64,000 bases of DNA from Anaerolineae bacterium (GTDB lineage: Bacteria; Chloroflexota; Anaerolineae; Aggregatilineales; Phototrophicaceae), in NCBI GenBank assembly GCA_019912965.1, contig JAIOHM010000153.1:33491-97490 (forward strand), written 5' to 3'. This document shows positions 24,291-31,977 of the stretch, one piece after another. The notes under the pieces are model-generated. The model did no database searches, was not told the origin of the DNA, and worked only from the letters and a program-made list of their open reading frames with translations. A program made the position numbers and the translations under genes. Every line of letters begins with the position of its first letter. Positions within the stretch are counted from its first letter, which is position 1.

Positions 24291-24309
24291 GCCGCTACAC
24301 CACACCCCC
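24236..24309 (-). tRNA. tRNA-Asp (GTC)
   Basis: The minus strand folds into a full cloverleaf. The 7-bp acceptor stem is GGGGGTG/CACTCCC with one G-T pair. The anticodon stem TTGCC/GGCAA has loop CTGTCAA, giving anticodon GTC. The T arm has TTCGAAT. CCA is not encoded. Its 3' half overlaps the recombinase 3' end, making it the integration target of the element on its left. Confidence 0.95.
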
Positions 24310-24328
24310 TAAAGATGTGACGACGGGC

Positions 24329-24357
24329 AGTATATCAACTGCTCCTTTGACTGTCAA
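24329..24357 (-). promoter_or_regulatory. sigma-70-type promoter of tRNA-Asp
   Basis: On the minus strand TTGACA (24352-24357) is separated by exactly 17 nt from TATACT (24329-24334). Transcription would begin about 10 nt before the tRNA 5' end. Confidence 0.8.
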
Positions 24358-24398
24358 TACAGATTTTTTGTGAAATGGAACAGGATTTCATCAGACCT

Positions 24399-25277
24399 TT
24401 ACTTGCGGAGTCGAGGATCGAACCAGTCGCGTAAACCATCGCCAATGAAGTTAAAGGCCATCACCAGAATGGCGATTCCCAACCCCGGAAACAGCCACAT
24501 CCACCACTGGTCGAAGAAGTCGATGCCAACCGAAACCATGCGTCCCCATTCCGGTGAAGATGGCTCTGGCCCTAATCCCAAAAAGCTCAAGCCAGCGAAG
24601 GTCAAAATAGCATTGCCAACGTCCAGCGTTGCCAGCACAATGGTAGACGAGATGCAATTGGGCAGCACTGTGCGGAACAGAATGTAAAATCCGTTCGCGC
24701 CGATGCTCCTTGTACCTTCGACAAATTCTTTGGTTTTGACTTCCAGTACCAACCCGCGAACGAGGCGGGCGTAACTCGGCCACCAAACGACCACCAATGC
24801 CAGAATCGCGTTGCGAATATCCGGGCCTAGTGCGGCATTGATCGCCAGCGCGAGGATAATGGTGGGAAAGGCCATGAATAATTCGGTGATTCGCATGAGG
24901 AGTTCATCCCAAAGCCCACCAACATAGCCCGCAACCGCGCCAATTAATGTACCGATCAAGCTACCGATGATGATGACCATCAAACTGGCGGGGACGGTGA
25001 TGTTTGCGCCATATAAAACCCGACTGAGAATGTCGCGGCCTAGTTCGTCTGTGCCAAAACGATGGATTTCATTTGGTGCTTGCAGGCGTTCATTGACGTT
25101 CTGTTTCAACGGATCATAGGGGGCGATTTGCGGCGAAAGCAATCCCAACACCAGCCATAGGACGATGATCACCAACCCGAAGGCGACCATCGGATTACGG
25201 ATGATCTGTCGCAGGAGTTTTGTGCTTTGTTCAGCCCAACCGGATGCGCGGGTCGAGGAAATAATAGAGGATGTCAA
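24399..25277 (-). CDS. dipeptide/oligopeptide ABC permease (DppC/OppC type)
   Basis: The 292-residue protein has an N-terminal OppC-type cytoplasmic segment and a first membrane helix (VAFGLVIIVLWLVLGLL). It has the family motif RFGTDELGRDILSRVLYGA, and then five more helices with the EAA-like loop EGTRSIGANGFYILFRTVLPN. It is the second permease of the importer encoded from 27886 leftward. Its start overlaps the DppB gene by 47 nt, more than usual; a slightly later start is possible, but the residues there fit the family. Substrate is a peptide or peptide-like compound by family. Confidence 0.9.
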   Translation of the reverse strand: MTSSIISSTRASGWAEQSTKLLRQIIRNPMVAFGLVIIVLWLVLGLLSPQIAPYDPLKQNVNERLQAPNEIHRFGTDELGRDILSRVLYGANITVPASLMVIIIGSLIGTLIGAVAGYVGGLWDELLMRITELFMAFPTIILALAINAALGPDIRNAILALVVVWWPSYARLVRGLVLEVKTKEFVEGTRSIGANGFYILFRTVLPNCISSTIVLATLDVGNAILTFAGLSFLGLGPEPSSPEWGRMVSVGIDFFDQWWMWLFPGLGIAILVMAFNFIGDGLRDWFDPRLRK

Positions 25278-26250
25278 CGATGAAATTTACCCCCACATAA
25301 ATAAAGGCAATCAGGATGCTGCCGCCCATGATCGCCGGGAAATCCTGGGAGGTTGAGGCGCGAAACATATAGCGACCAATCCCCGGCCAAGCGAAGATGG
25401 ATTCGGTGAGTACTGCACCGGCGAGCAATGTGCTATAGGATAAGCCGATGATGGTGACAACCGGAATCATGGCATTTGCCAGCGCGTGTTTGCGGAGCAT
25501 GGTTCGTTCGCGTAAGCCTTTGGATCGGGCGGTGCGAATGTAGTCCATACTCAGCACTTCCAGCATGGATGACCGGGTGATGCGCGCGATTACCCCGGAA
25601 ACATAGCTGCCCAGTACCACACTCGGCAAAATGATATGTGAGAGGGCGTTACCCAGTGTGCTCCACTGCCCGGAAAGAATGCTATCGATGGTATAGAGTC
25701 CAGTTACGGTTGGTGGGTCGGTGAGGGCGACATCCAAACGCCCCGGCCCTGCTACCCAACGCAATTGTACATAAAAGATCGTTAGGCCGATGAGTGCCAG
25801 CAAAAATACTGGAATACTAACGCCGATCAAAGCGACAAACCGCACAATGTAGTCGATTAGCCGGTTGCGCCAGACCGCCGAGATTATCCCAAAGCTAATG
25901 CCGATCACTACACCAAAGATAATGGCAAAAGTCGCCAGTTCGATGGTCGCGGGCAAAAACTGGCGGATGTCGTCCAGCACAGGCTTGCGAGTTTTGATAG
26001 ATGTGCCCATATCGCCCTGAAGCAAATTACCCAGATAGGTCAGGTATTGTTCAACGGGCGGTTTATCCAAGCCCCAACGCCGCCGAAAAGCATCAATGAT
26101 TTCCTGATTGTTCAGGGCGCTTTGGGGCAAGTTGGCATTGATGGGGTCAGCCGGGATAGCGTTGGCAATCAAAAACGCCACCAGCGTAATGCCTAGCAGG
26201 GTGGGGATAGCGAATAATAATCGGCGCAGAACGAACAGATGAAATGGCAT
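25231..26250 (-). CDS. dipeptide/oligopeptide ABC permease (DppB/OppB type)
   Basis: The 339-residue protein opens LFVLRRLLFAIPTLLGITLVAF, the typical first helix of DppB. It has RRRWGLDKPPVEQYLTYLGN, six membrane segments, and an EAA loop YIRTARSKGLRERTMLRKHALAN. It pairs with DppC to form the channel of an importer. It is preceded by the binding-protein gene and no ATPase gene follows in this window, so the ATPases must be encoded elsewhere. Confidence 0.92.
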   Translation of the reverse strand: MPFHLFVLRRLLFAIPTLLGITLVAFLIANAIPADPINANLPQSALNNQEIIDAFRRRWGLDKPPVEQYLTYLGNLLQGDMGTSIKTRKPVLDDIRQFLPATIELATFAIIFGVVIGISFGIISAVWRNRLIDYIVRFVALIGVSIPVFLLALIGLTIFYVQLRWVAGPGRLDVALTDPPTVTGLYTIDSILSGQWSTLGNALSHIILPSVVLGSYVSGVIARITRSSMLEVLSMDYIRTARSKGLRERTMLRKHALANAMIPVVTIIGLSYSTLLAGAVLTESIFAWPGIGRYMFRASTSQDFPAIMGGSILIAFIYVGVNFIVDILYYFLDPRIRLG

Positions 26251-26308
26251 AGTTAAGTCATTCAGGGTAGGGGAGCTTTGTCCACTCCCCTACAGGCTAA
26301 ACTGATGC

Positions 26309-27886
26309 CTATTCGCTGCGGCTCAACAGTGCCACATCCAGCAGCCATTGCGGATGCCAGATATAACCCTGAAGATTGGCGCGGAAAGCAGTTTGAATAT
26401 CAGGTTGATTGAAGGGCGCAAAAACGCCGTTCTGCTGGGCGTAGGCCTGTAACTGGGCATACAGGTCAAGACGGGTTGCCTGATCGGATTCGACCTTGGC
26501 CTGTTCGATGAGCGCCAGAATTTCCGCAGGCGCATCTACCCATTTGGCACGCTCGACTGCAACTTTGCCACCGGGCAGGAAGGAGAGGAAATCCACTGCG
26601 TCGAGCTTGTCTGGCCCCCAGAACCAGTAGCCAAAGCCCTGCTGCCCATTGCGGTATTCTTCCAATGAAACCTGCAAGTCGCCGGGTTCGAGGGTGACAA
26701 TGATGCCGACTTCCGCCAGATCAGATTGAATCTTCTGGGCGTTGGTGTTCATGTCCACGCCCTGGAAGGAGAAGTTAGGGTACTTCAGTGTAATCTCGAA
26801 GCCATCTGGATAGCCCGCTTCAGTCAGCAACTGCTTGGCCATATCCAGATCGCGCTTCAAGGCTTGATCTTCGCCCAATGCACCCAACAGACCGACGGCC
26901 AGATTCGACCCCGGAGCCACGCCGCCCCACAGGGTTTTGTAGCCTTCGTAATCCAGCGCGTAGCGGATTGCCAGTGCGACCTTCGGATCGGAAACCGGGC
27001 CACCAATTGCCGGATCGGCATTCATCAGCAGGAAGTGCGTAATATTGGCTGGGCCACGCGCGATAGCGATGTCCGCATTGCCTTCCAAGCCAACAATCTG
27101 GTCAGCCGTCAGATCGAGCGCCAGATCAATGTCGCCCGCTTCCAATGCCGATTTCTGGGTAGCAGGTTCAGGAATGTTGGTGATAATCACGCGGTCAAAA
27201 TAGGGTTGTTCGGCCCAATAGGCGGGATTACGAACCAACACAGTTTCGACCTGTGCTTCCCAATTTTCCAGCACATATGGCCCTGAACCAGCGGAGGTGC
27301 TGTTCAGGAAAGCTTCGGCAGTATCGGCGGTTGCGGCGTCGGCTGCGTCTGTGCCACCATTTTCCTTAATCAGCACGGAGTCGGTGACGGCAAATACGGT
27401 GTTGGGGAGGGAAGAGAGGAAGGATGGATCAGCCGACTTCAACGTGAAAACGACGGTTTGCGCATCAGTCACGCTTACACTGTCAATATTGTCCGCGAGG
27501 AATGCGGGACTACCGACGATATTCTTCAGACGATTGAAGGAAAACGCTACATCATCTGCTGTTACCGGGTTTCCGCTGGAGAAGGTGATGCCTGATTTCA
27601 GGGTGAAGGTGTAGCTCAGACCATCTTCAGAAACGACCCACGACTCCGCCAGCATGGGTTCAATCGCGCTGGCATCAGCATCCGGGAAGGTGACGAGGGT
27701 GCTGTAGGTAGCCCGCAAAATTACACCCGTTGTCTGGGTATAACCACGCGCCGGGTCAAGCGAGTCGGTGCTTTCGGCGTGGCCGATGACCAGCACTTTT
27801 TCATCCTGGGCGGTAACCGTAACCAGACCCAACGCGAGCGCCAACGCCAACAGCGTCAGCCGCATCATGATGCGACGAATAAGCAT
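26309..27886 (-). CDS. ABC transporter substrate-binding protein, family 5 (DppA/OppA type)
   Basis: The 525-residue exported protein has a signal peptide (MLIRRIMMRLTLLALALALG, then VTVTAQDE); there is no lipobox cysteine, so it is either periplasm-like soluble or anchored otherwise. It shows the solute-binding family 5 start (HAESTDSLDPARGYTQT), SYTFTLKSGITFSSGNPVTADDVAFSF split across 105-130, and the C-terminal lobe. It binds a peptide or similar ligand for the adjacent permeases. AGGAAGGG precedes the ATG at 27886. It is divergent from the M24 peptidase operon, which would fit uptake plus hydrolysis of the same substrate. Confidence 0.92.
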   Translation of the reverse strand: MLIRRIMMRLTLLALALALGLVTVTAQDEKVLVIGHAESTDSLDPARGYTQTTGVILRATYSTLVTFPDADASAIEPMLAESWVVSEDGLSYTFTLKSGITFSSGNPVTADDVAFSFNRLKNIVGSPAFLADNIDSVSVTDAQTVVFTLKSADPSFLSSLPNTVFAVTDSVLIKENGGTDAADAATADTAEAFLNSTSAGSGPYVLENWEAQVETVLVRNPAYWAEQPYFDRVIITNIPEPATQKSALEAGDIDLALDLTADQIVGLEGNADIAIARGPANITHFLLMNADPAIGGPVSDPKVALAIRYALDYEGYKTLWGGVAPGSNLAVGLLGALGEDQALKRDLDMAKQLLTEAGYPDGFEITLKYPNFSFQGVDMNTNAQKIQSDLAEVGIIVTLEPGDLQVSLEEYRNGQQGFGYWFWGPDKLDAVDFLSFLPGGKVAVERAKWVDAPAEILALIEQAKVESDQATRLDLYAQLQAYAQQNGVFAPFNQPDIQTAFRANLQGYIWHPQWLLDVALLSRSE

Positions 27887-27922
27887 ATGCAAATCCCTTC
27901 CTAATATTAAAGATGTTCGACA

Positions 27923-27951
27923 GTTATATGACCACAGGAGAATGCCTGTAA
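27923..27951 (-). promoter_or_regulatory. possible promoter of the binding-protein operon
   Basis: On the minus strand TTACAG (27946-27951) is followed 17 nt later by TATAAC (27923-27928), 37 nt before the start codon. Match to consensus is moderate. Confidence 0.35.
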
Positions 27952-28072
27952 CACATGGTAATTGTAGTCATAGAATGAGCCAGACGCAAAAAAATTGGTC
28001 TGATGTTTTGGGTGAGGGATGTGTGTTATAGTTTCGGCGATTATCCTCAATAGACCAATCAGGAACCGCAGC

Positions 28073-29218
28073 ATGAGCTATACCGAGCGTATTGCCCGTT
28101 TTCAGGCCAATATTGATGGGCAAGTTGATCTGGCATTTTTTCCGCATTCAGCAGATTTGGACTATTTGACGGGTGTTCCACGTGATATCCCTAATTTTGG
28201 TGTGACTATTCACCCCGGCGCGTGGCTGGAAGGGGCATGGATGACGCCCAAGCATGAGCCGATTTTGCTGCTGCCACGTATGTCAGCGGAGTTCGGCGGA
28301 TTGGGGCTGTTGAAGGGCATCCAAATTCGGGTGCTGGGTGATTGGGATGATCCAGATGCATTGGTGCGGGATATCGTTAAAGGCTTTAATCTGCCCGCAA
28401 AACCGCGTGTGGCGATCAGCGATTTGACTTCCGGCGAGACGATTGTGCATTTACAACGGGCGCTGCCGGATGCAATTTTCGTCTCGGCAACCAATATTTT
28501 ACGGCAGCAGCGCGTGATTAAATCCGAAGAAGAAATCGCGGTGATGCGAAAGGCTGGGGTGATCACTGAGGCAGCGTTTGCTGACGTGGTGGCGCAGTTG
28601 AAAATCGGCATGACGGAACTCGATCTGGTTTCGGAAGTGGATTACCAGATGCGGCGGCATGGCTCACTTGGGCCGTCTTTCACCACCTCACTTTACAATT
28701 CTGGCCCGAATCATCCGTTGTTATTTGGTCAGCGTCTTGAGACATGGCCACGTGTGTTGACCGCACCCGTTTCGATTCTGTTCGATTTTGGGGCTGTTTA
28801 TGAGGGATTTTGCTACGATTACGGACGTACGGTTTCGTTTGGTGAGCCGGATGCCGAATTCCAACGGGTTTACAATCTGGTGATGCAATCACAGGCTGCC
28901 GGGGTAGCGGCACTGAAAGCCGGGGAAGCCACGACTTCACAAGTGGATGCCGCTGCGCGTAAGGTGATTGCTGACGCGGGGTATGGCGAGATGTTCCGTC
29001 ACCGTTTAGGTCATGGGATTGGGCGCGATGTGCATGAGCCGCCGTTCCTGACGACTGGTGATGAAACCCCGCTGAAAGAAGGAATGCTGTTCACAATTGA
29101 ACCGAGCATTACGCAGTTCAACACATTCTCGGCGCGGGTTGAGGATGTAGTAGTGGCACGACCGGGCGGCGGTGAAAAGCTGACCAACGGTTTCCAAAGT
29201 TTGATCGTTATTGAATAG
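28073..29218 (+). CDS. M24-family Xaa-Pro aminopeptidase-like metallopeptidase
   Basis: The 381-residue protein has a creatinase-type N-terminal domain and a pita-bread M24 domain. All five metal ligands are visible: Asp in LFDFGAVY, Asp in YDYGRT, His in LGHGIG, Glu in IEPSI and Glu in RVEDVV. It may be a prolidase/aminopeptidase P or a creatinase-like amidinohydrolase; the complete metal set favours peptidase. It starts a five-gene operon (peptidase, RidA, LLM, TIGR04076, LLM) divergent from a peptide-type ABC importer. ATG at 28073 begins the conserved part; the frame is open 18 codons upstream. Confidence 0.88.
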   Translation: MSYTERIARFQANIDGQVDLAFFPHSADLDYLTGVPRDIPNFGVTIHPGAWLEGAWMTPKHEPILLLPRMSAEFGGLGLLKGIQIRVLGDWDDPDALVRDIVKGFNLPAKPRVAISDLTSGETIVHLQRALPDAIFVSATNILRQQRVIKSEEEIAVMRKAGVITEAAFADVVAQLKIGMTELDLVSEVDYQMRRHGSLGPSFTTSLYNSGPNHPLLFGQRLETWPRVLTAPVSILFDFGAVYEGFCYDYGRTVSFGEPDAEFQRVYNLVMQSQAAGVAALKAGEATTSQVDAAARKVIADAGYGEMFRHRLGHGIGRDVHEPPFLTTGDETPLKEGMLFTIEPSITQFNTFSARVEDVVVARPGGGEKLTNGFQSLIVIE

Positions 29219-29228
29219 GAACGGAATT

Positions 29229-29621
29229 ATGGCGGAACGACAGAATATTCCTTCGGGGACAAAATGGGAATCGATTGTTGGGTATTCGCGGGCAGTTCGT
29301 GTTGGGAACATCATCGCGGTTTCTGGCACGACGGCGACCGATGAACATGGCGAAATTGTTGGGTTGAATGACCCTTATGCCCAAACCGTTTATATCATCC
29401 ACAAAATTGAACGGGCGCTTAAGCAAGCCGGAGCAACGTTGAAAGATGTGGTTCGCACCCGTATCTATGTCACTAATGCCAACGATTGGGAGGCGGTGGG
29501 GCGGGCGCACGGCGAATTTTTTATGGATGTCCGTCCGGCTAACACACTGGTTGAGGTCAGTGCCTTGATTGGGGATGGTTATTTAGTCGAGATGGAAGCC
29601 GACGCTGTTGTGCAATCATGA
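29229..29621 (+). CDS. RidA/YjgF-family protein
   Basis: The 130-residue Rid-family protein has [15 protein letters not shown], the Arg in [10 protein letters not shown] that coordinates the imine carboxylate, and [21 protein letters not shown] at the end. RidA enzymes hydrolyse reactive enamine/imine intermediates, or act as amidohydrolases in pyrimidine and related catabolism. GGAAC lies 5 nt before the ATG. Its stop overlaps the next gene (ATGA), so they are coupled; next to flavin oxidoreductases it may clean up imines formed by oxidation. Confidence 0.9.
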   Translation: MAERQNIPSGTKWESIVGYSRAVRVGNIIAVSGTTATDEHGEIVGLNDPYAQTVYIIHKIERALKQAGATLKDVVRTRIYVTNANDWEAVGRAHGEFFMDVRPANTLVEVSALIGDGYLVEMEADAVVQS

Positions 29622-30613
29622 AATTCAGCCTACGCCTGAATAACGATCATCCTGTAAAGGATTATGTGGCTTGGGCGCAGTTGGCCGAGTCGGTTGGCTT
29701 TGACCAATTCTGGGTGAGCGACGATCTCTTTTTCCGCAGCGCCCCGGTTATCTTAACGGCGGTGGCCTTGGCGACTCAGCGGATTGAAATCGGAACGTGT
29801 ATTCTCAATCCGTACACGATTAACCCGGCGGAAATCGCTATGTTCGCGGCTACGCTGGATGAAGTTTCTGGCGGTCGGTTTAACCTCGGTTTGTCATCTG
29901 GCGCGGATGATTTTCTGGGATGGTTAGGAATCACGGCGGAAAAACCGCGCACAGCAGTCATTGAAACGGTTCGCGTAGTCAATAGACTCCTTTCAGGCAA
30001 ACGAGCGCCGCAGCAGGGACAATTCTTACAATGGACGGACGAGGCTTATCTGCGGTTTGAGCCACGTCGCCGCGTTCCGATTTACATTGGGGCAATGAGT
30101 CCGCGAATGCTGGAAGCTGTAGGCGAGGTAGCAGATGGTGGTCTGCCGCTGTTATTCCCGCCAGAGCATTATGAAAATGTGATGCCGTCTATCCAAGCAG
30201 GGGCGGCACGGGCCGGGCGAAATGTTGATGATCTGGATATCGCGGCTTGTATCTGGTGTTCAGTCTCGGACGATAAAGCTGCCGCAGAGGATGCCCTAAG
30301 AGAAAAAATCGCGTATTACGGTCATGCTATGAGTGCGATGATTTTGGCACAGCTTGGCCTGACTCATACGGATTTTGATGCCATTCAGCAGGCAGTGATG
30401 GTTGAAAACGACCTCGAAAAAGCTAAAGCGTTGGTCAGGCCGCAGATGCTCCAGATTGGCATCGTAGGAACAACCCGCGATTTGATTGATCGGCTAGAAA
30501 AGCTGGCAGGACTCGGCGTTCGGCATATCAGCTTTGGCCCACCCTTAGGCCCGGATGTCGCTGAGGCGATTACGGCGATTGGGCAGGATGTGATTCCACA
30601 TTTTCGGACGTAA
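29618..30613 (+). CDS. LLM-class flavin-dependent oxidoreductase
   Basis: The 331-residue TIM-barrel enzyme is of the luciferase-like/F420-dependent reductase superfamily. It has [14 protein letters not shown], a middle strand [34 protein letters not shown] and [17 protein letters not shown]; these resemble methylene-H4MPT-reductase-like proteins. FMN or F420 as cofactor cannot be distinguished. It overlaps RidA by 4 nt. The second LLM gene of this operon (30934) is a diverged paralogue of similar length. Confidence 0.87.
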   Translation: MKFSLRLNNDHPVKDYVAWAQLAESVGFDQFWVSDDLFFRSAPVILTAVALATQRIEIGTCILNPYTINPAEIAMFAATLDEVSGGRFNLGLSSGADDFLGWLGITAEKPRTAVIETVRVVNRLLSGKRAPQQGQFLQWTDEAYLRFEPRRRVPIYIGAMSPRMLEAVGEVADGGLPLLFPPEHYENVMPSIQAGAARAGRNVDDLDIAACIWCSVSDDKAAAEDALREKIAYYGHAMSAMILAQLGLTHTDFDAIQQAVMVENDLEKAKALVRPQMLQIGIVGTTRDLIDRLEKLAGLGVRHISFGPPLGPDVAEAITAIGQDVIPHFRT

Positions 30614-30616
30614 CTT

Positions 30617-30934
30617 ATGAGCCGTGATTTTGAACTCTATGACCTGCGGATAACAGTTGAAAAAATCGAAGGGCGTTCGGTGTGCGGGCTTTCGGTTGGG
30701 GATTATTTTGATCTGACTGAGAGCAACCGCCTTCGGATTCCGCCGGATAAACATTTTTGTATTTACGCGCTGAGTTCGGTTCTGCCGCTGTTGGCTGCTA
30801 AACAGCGTCAACTGGCTGTAAACGATTGGCTTGAATCCGATTCCCTTGTCGCTTGTCCTGATCCCGATGAACGGCTGATTATGCGGATTTCACGTGTCAA
30901 CAAGCGGACGATGAATGCGGATGAGCTGACCTGA
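30617..30934 (+). CDS. TIGR04076-family small protein
   Basis: The 105-residue protein fits the TIGR04076 family: YDLRITVEKIEGRSVCGLSV, VGDYFDL at the start, ICIY-like CIYALSSVLPLLAAK in the middle and VACPDPDERLIMRISRV at the end. Two or three cysteines are conserved in that family. Its biochemical role is unknown. It lies 3 nt after the first LLM gene and shares one base with the second, so it is in the operon and may assist those enzymes. Confidence 0.8.
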   Translation: MSRDFELYDLRITVEKIEGRSVCGLSVGDYFDLTESNRLRIPPDKHFCIYALSSVLPLLAAKQRQLAVNDWLESDSLVACPDPDERLIMRISRVNKRTMNADELT

Positions 30935-31944
30935 TGAGACGCGAAATCAGTATTGCTTTCCAGACAGATAAATCGGCGGCGGAATATGTGGCGCTGGCAC
31001 AATTGGTGAACCAGTATGATTTTGATGCGGTATCGGTTTACTGCGATTTGCCGTATCACCCGCCGTATGCGCCGTTGATGTTGATGGCTTCGCATATCAA
31101 GCGGGCGCGGGTAGGGGTAGCAGCCAATGCGCCATCGAGAATACATCCGCTGGATATTGCTGCACAAACAGCACTGCTTTCGGAAATAGCCGAGGGCGGG
31201 GTCTATATTGGTTTGGCGCGGGGTGCTTGGCTGGATGAACATGGAATTCGGGAACAGAAACCGGGTATACAGGCTATCCGCGAGGCGGTTGCTGTCATTC
31301 GATACATGTTGAACGGTGAGACAGGCGGTTATGCGGGCAGCATTTATCCATTGGCAGAACACGTTCGCGCGCCGTATCCACTGCCGAAAAAACCTGTGCC
31401 GATTTTGATTGGTAGTTGGGGCAAACAATTGTGTGCCTTAGCCGGGGAAATTGCCGATGAAGTTAAGGTTGGCGGTTCGGCTAACCCGGATATTGTGCCT
31501 GTGATTCAGGGGTATGTTGCGACTGGGGGAAAATTGGCGAGACGTGAGATTGGCGCTGTTCGCGTAGTCATGGGCGCAGTGAGCGTGTTAGATGAAGATC
31601 GAGATCGCGCTCGATATGTTGCTAAACAATCGGTCGCGCTGTATTTGCCAGTTGTGGCTGCTCTTGATCCAACAATTCAGGTTGAGTCTGAACTGATTGA
31701 TAGGTTGCGACTGCATATCAATAACAATGATAAAGACGCTGCTGCCCGTTTGATTTCTGATGATCTGCTTGAACGGTTTGCATTCGCTGGCAACGCAGAT
31801 GATTTTATCCGCCACGCAAATCGGCTGTTTGAAGCAGGGGCAGGGCGGGTTGAATTCGGGACACCGCACGGCATCAATCCCCAAAACGGAATCCGCATTT
31901 TGGGCGAACAGGTTATTCCGGCCCTGAGACAATTGTGGGATTAG
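30934..31944 (+). CDS. LLM-class flavin-dependent oxidoreductase
   Basis: The 336-residue paralogue of the LLM protein at 29618 has FDAVSVYCDLPYHPPYAPLMLMA, a strand RARVGVAANAPSRIHPLDIAA, GGVYIGLARGAWLDEHGI and KPVPILIGSWGKQLCALAGE. Cofactor may be F420 or FMN. It ends the operon, 33 nt before the end of a convergent giant gene, with a hairpin terminator between. Two LLM enzymes with a RidA suggest stepwise oxidation of a nitrogen-containing compound. Confidence 0.87.
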   Translation: MRREISIAFQTDKSAAEYVALAQLVNQYDFDAVSVYCDLPYHPPYAPLMLMASHIKRARVGVAANAPSRIHPLDIAAQTALLSEIAEGGVYIGLARGAWLDEHGIREQKPGIQAIREAVAVIRYMLNGETGGYAGSIYPLAEHVRAPYPLPKKPVPILIGSWGKQLCALAGEIADEVKVGGSANPDIVPVIQGYVATGGKLARREIGAVRVVMGAVSVLDEDRDRARYVAKQSVALYLPVVAALDPTIQVESELIDRLRLHINNNDKDAAARLISDDLLERFAFAGNADDFIRHANRLFEAGAGRVEFGTPHGINPQNGIRILGEQVIPALRQLWD

Positions 31945-31971
31945 GGGCGCAATATGATACTGCACCCCTAA
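31941..31971. terminator. bidirectional terminator between convergent operons
   Basis: TTAGGGGCGCA and TGCACCCCTAA form an 11-bp stem with one mismatch and a 9-nt loop between the LLM operon and the giant gene. Confidence 0.65.
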
Positions 31972-31977
31972 AACGAT

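Larger units (their letters stand above)
8399..24309. mobile_element. integrated conjugative/plasmid-like element (left end not located)
   Basis: The interval holds plasmid-type functions in sequence: DUF2958 protein, primase, AAA ATPase, Rep-like protein, iteron array, RadC, replication-relaxation protein, VirD4/TraG-like ATPase, XRE regulator and large serine recombinase. The recombinase runs into tRNA-Asp at the right edge, which marks that junction. No second tRNA-Asp fragment was seen to the left, so the left edge is arbitrary here; the element may begin further left, even outside the window. No relaxase and no full type IV secretion set was recognised, so it may be mobilizable rather than self-transmissible. 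Confidence 0.6.
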
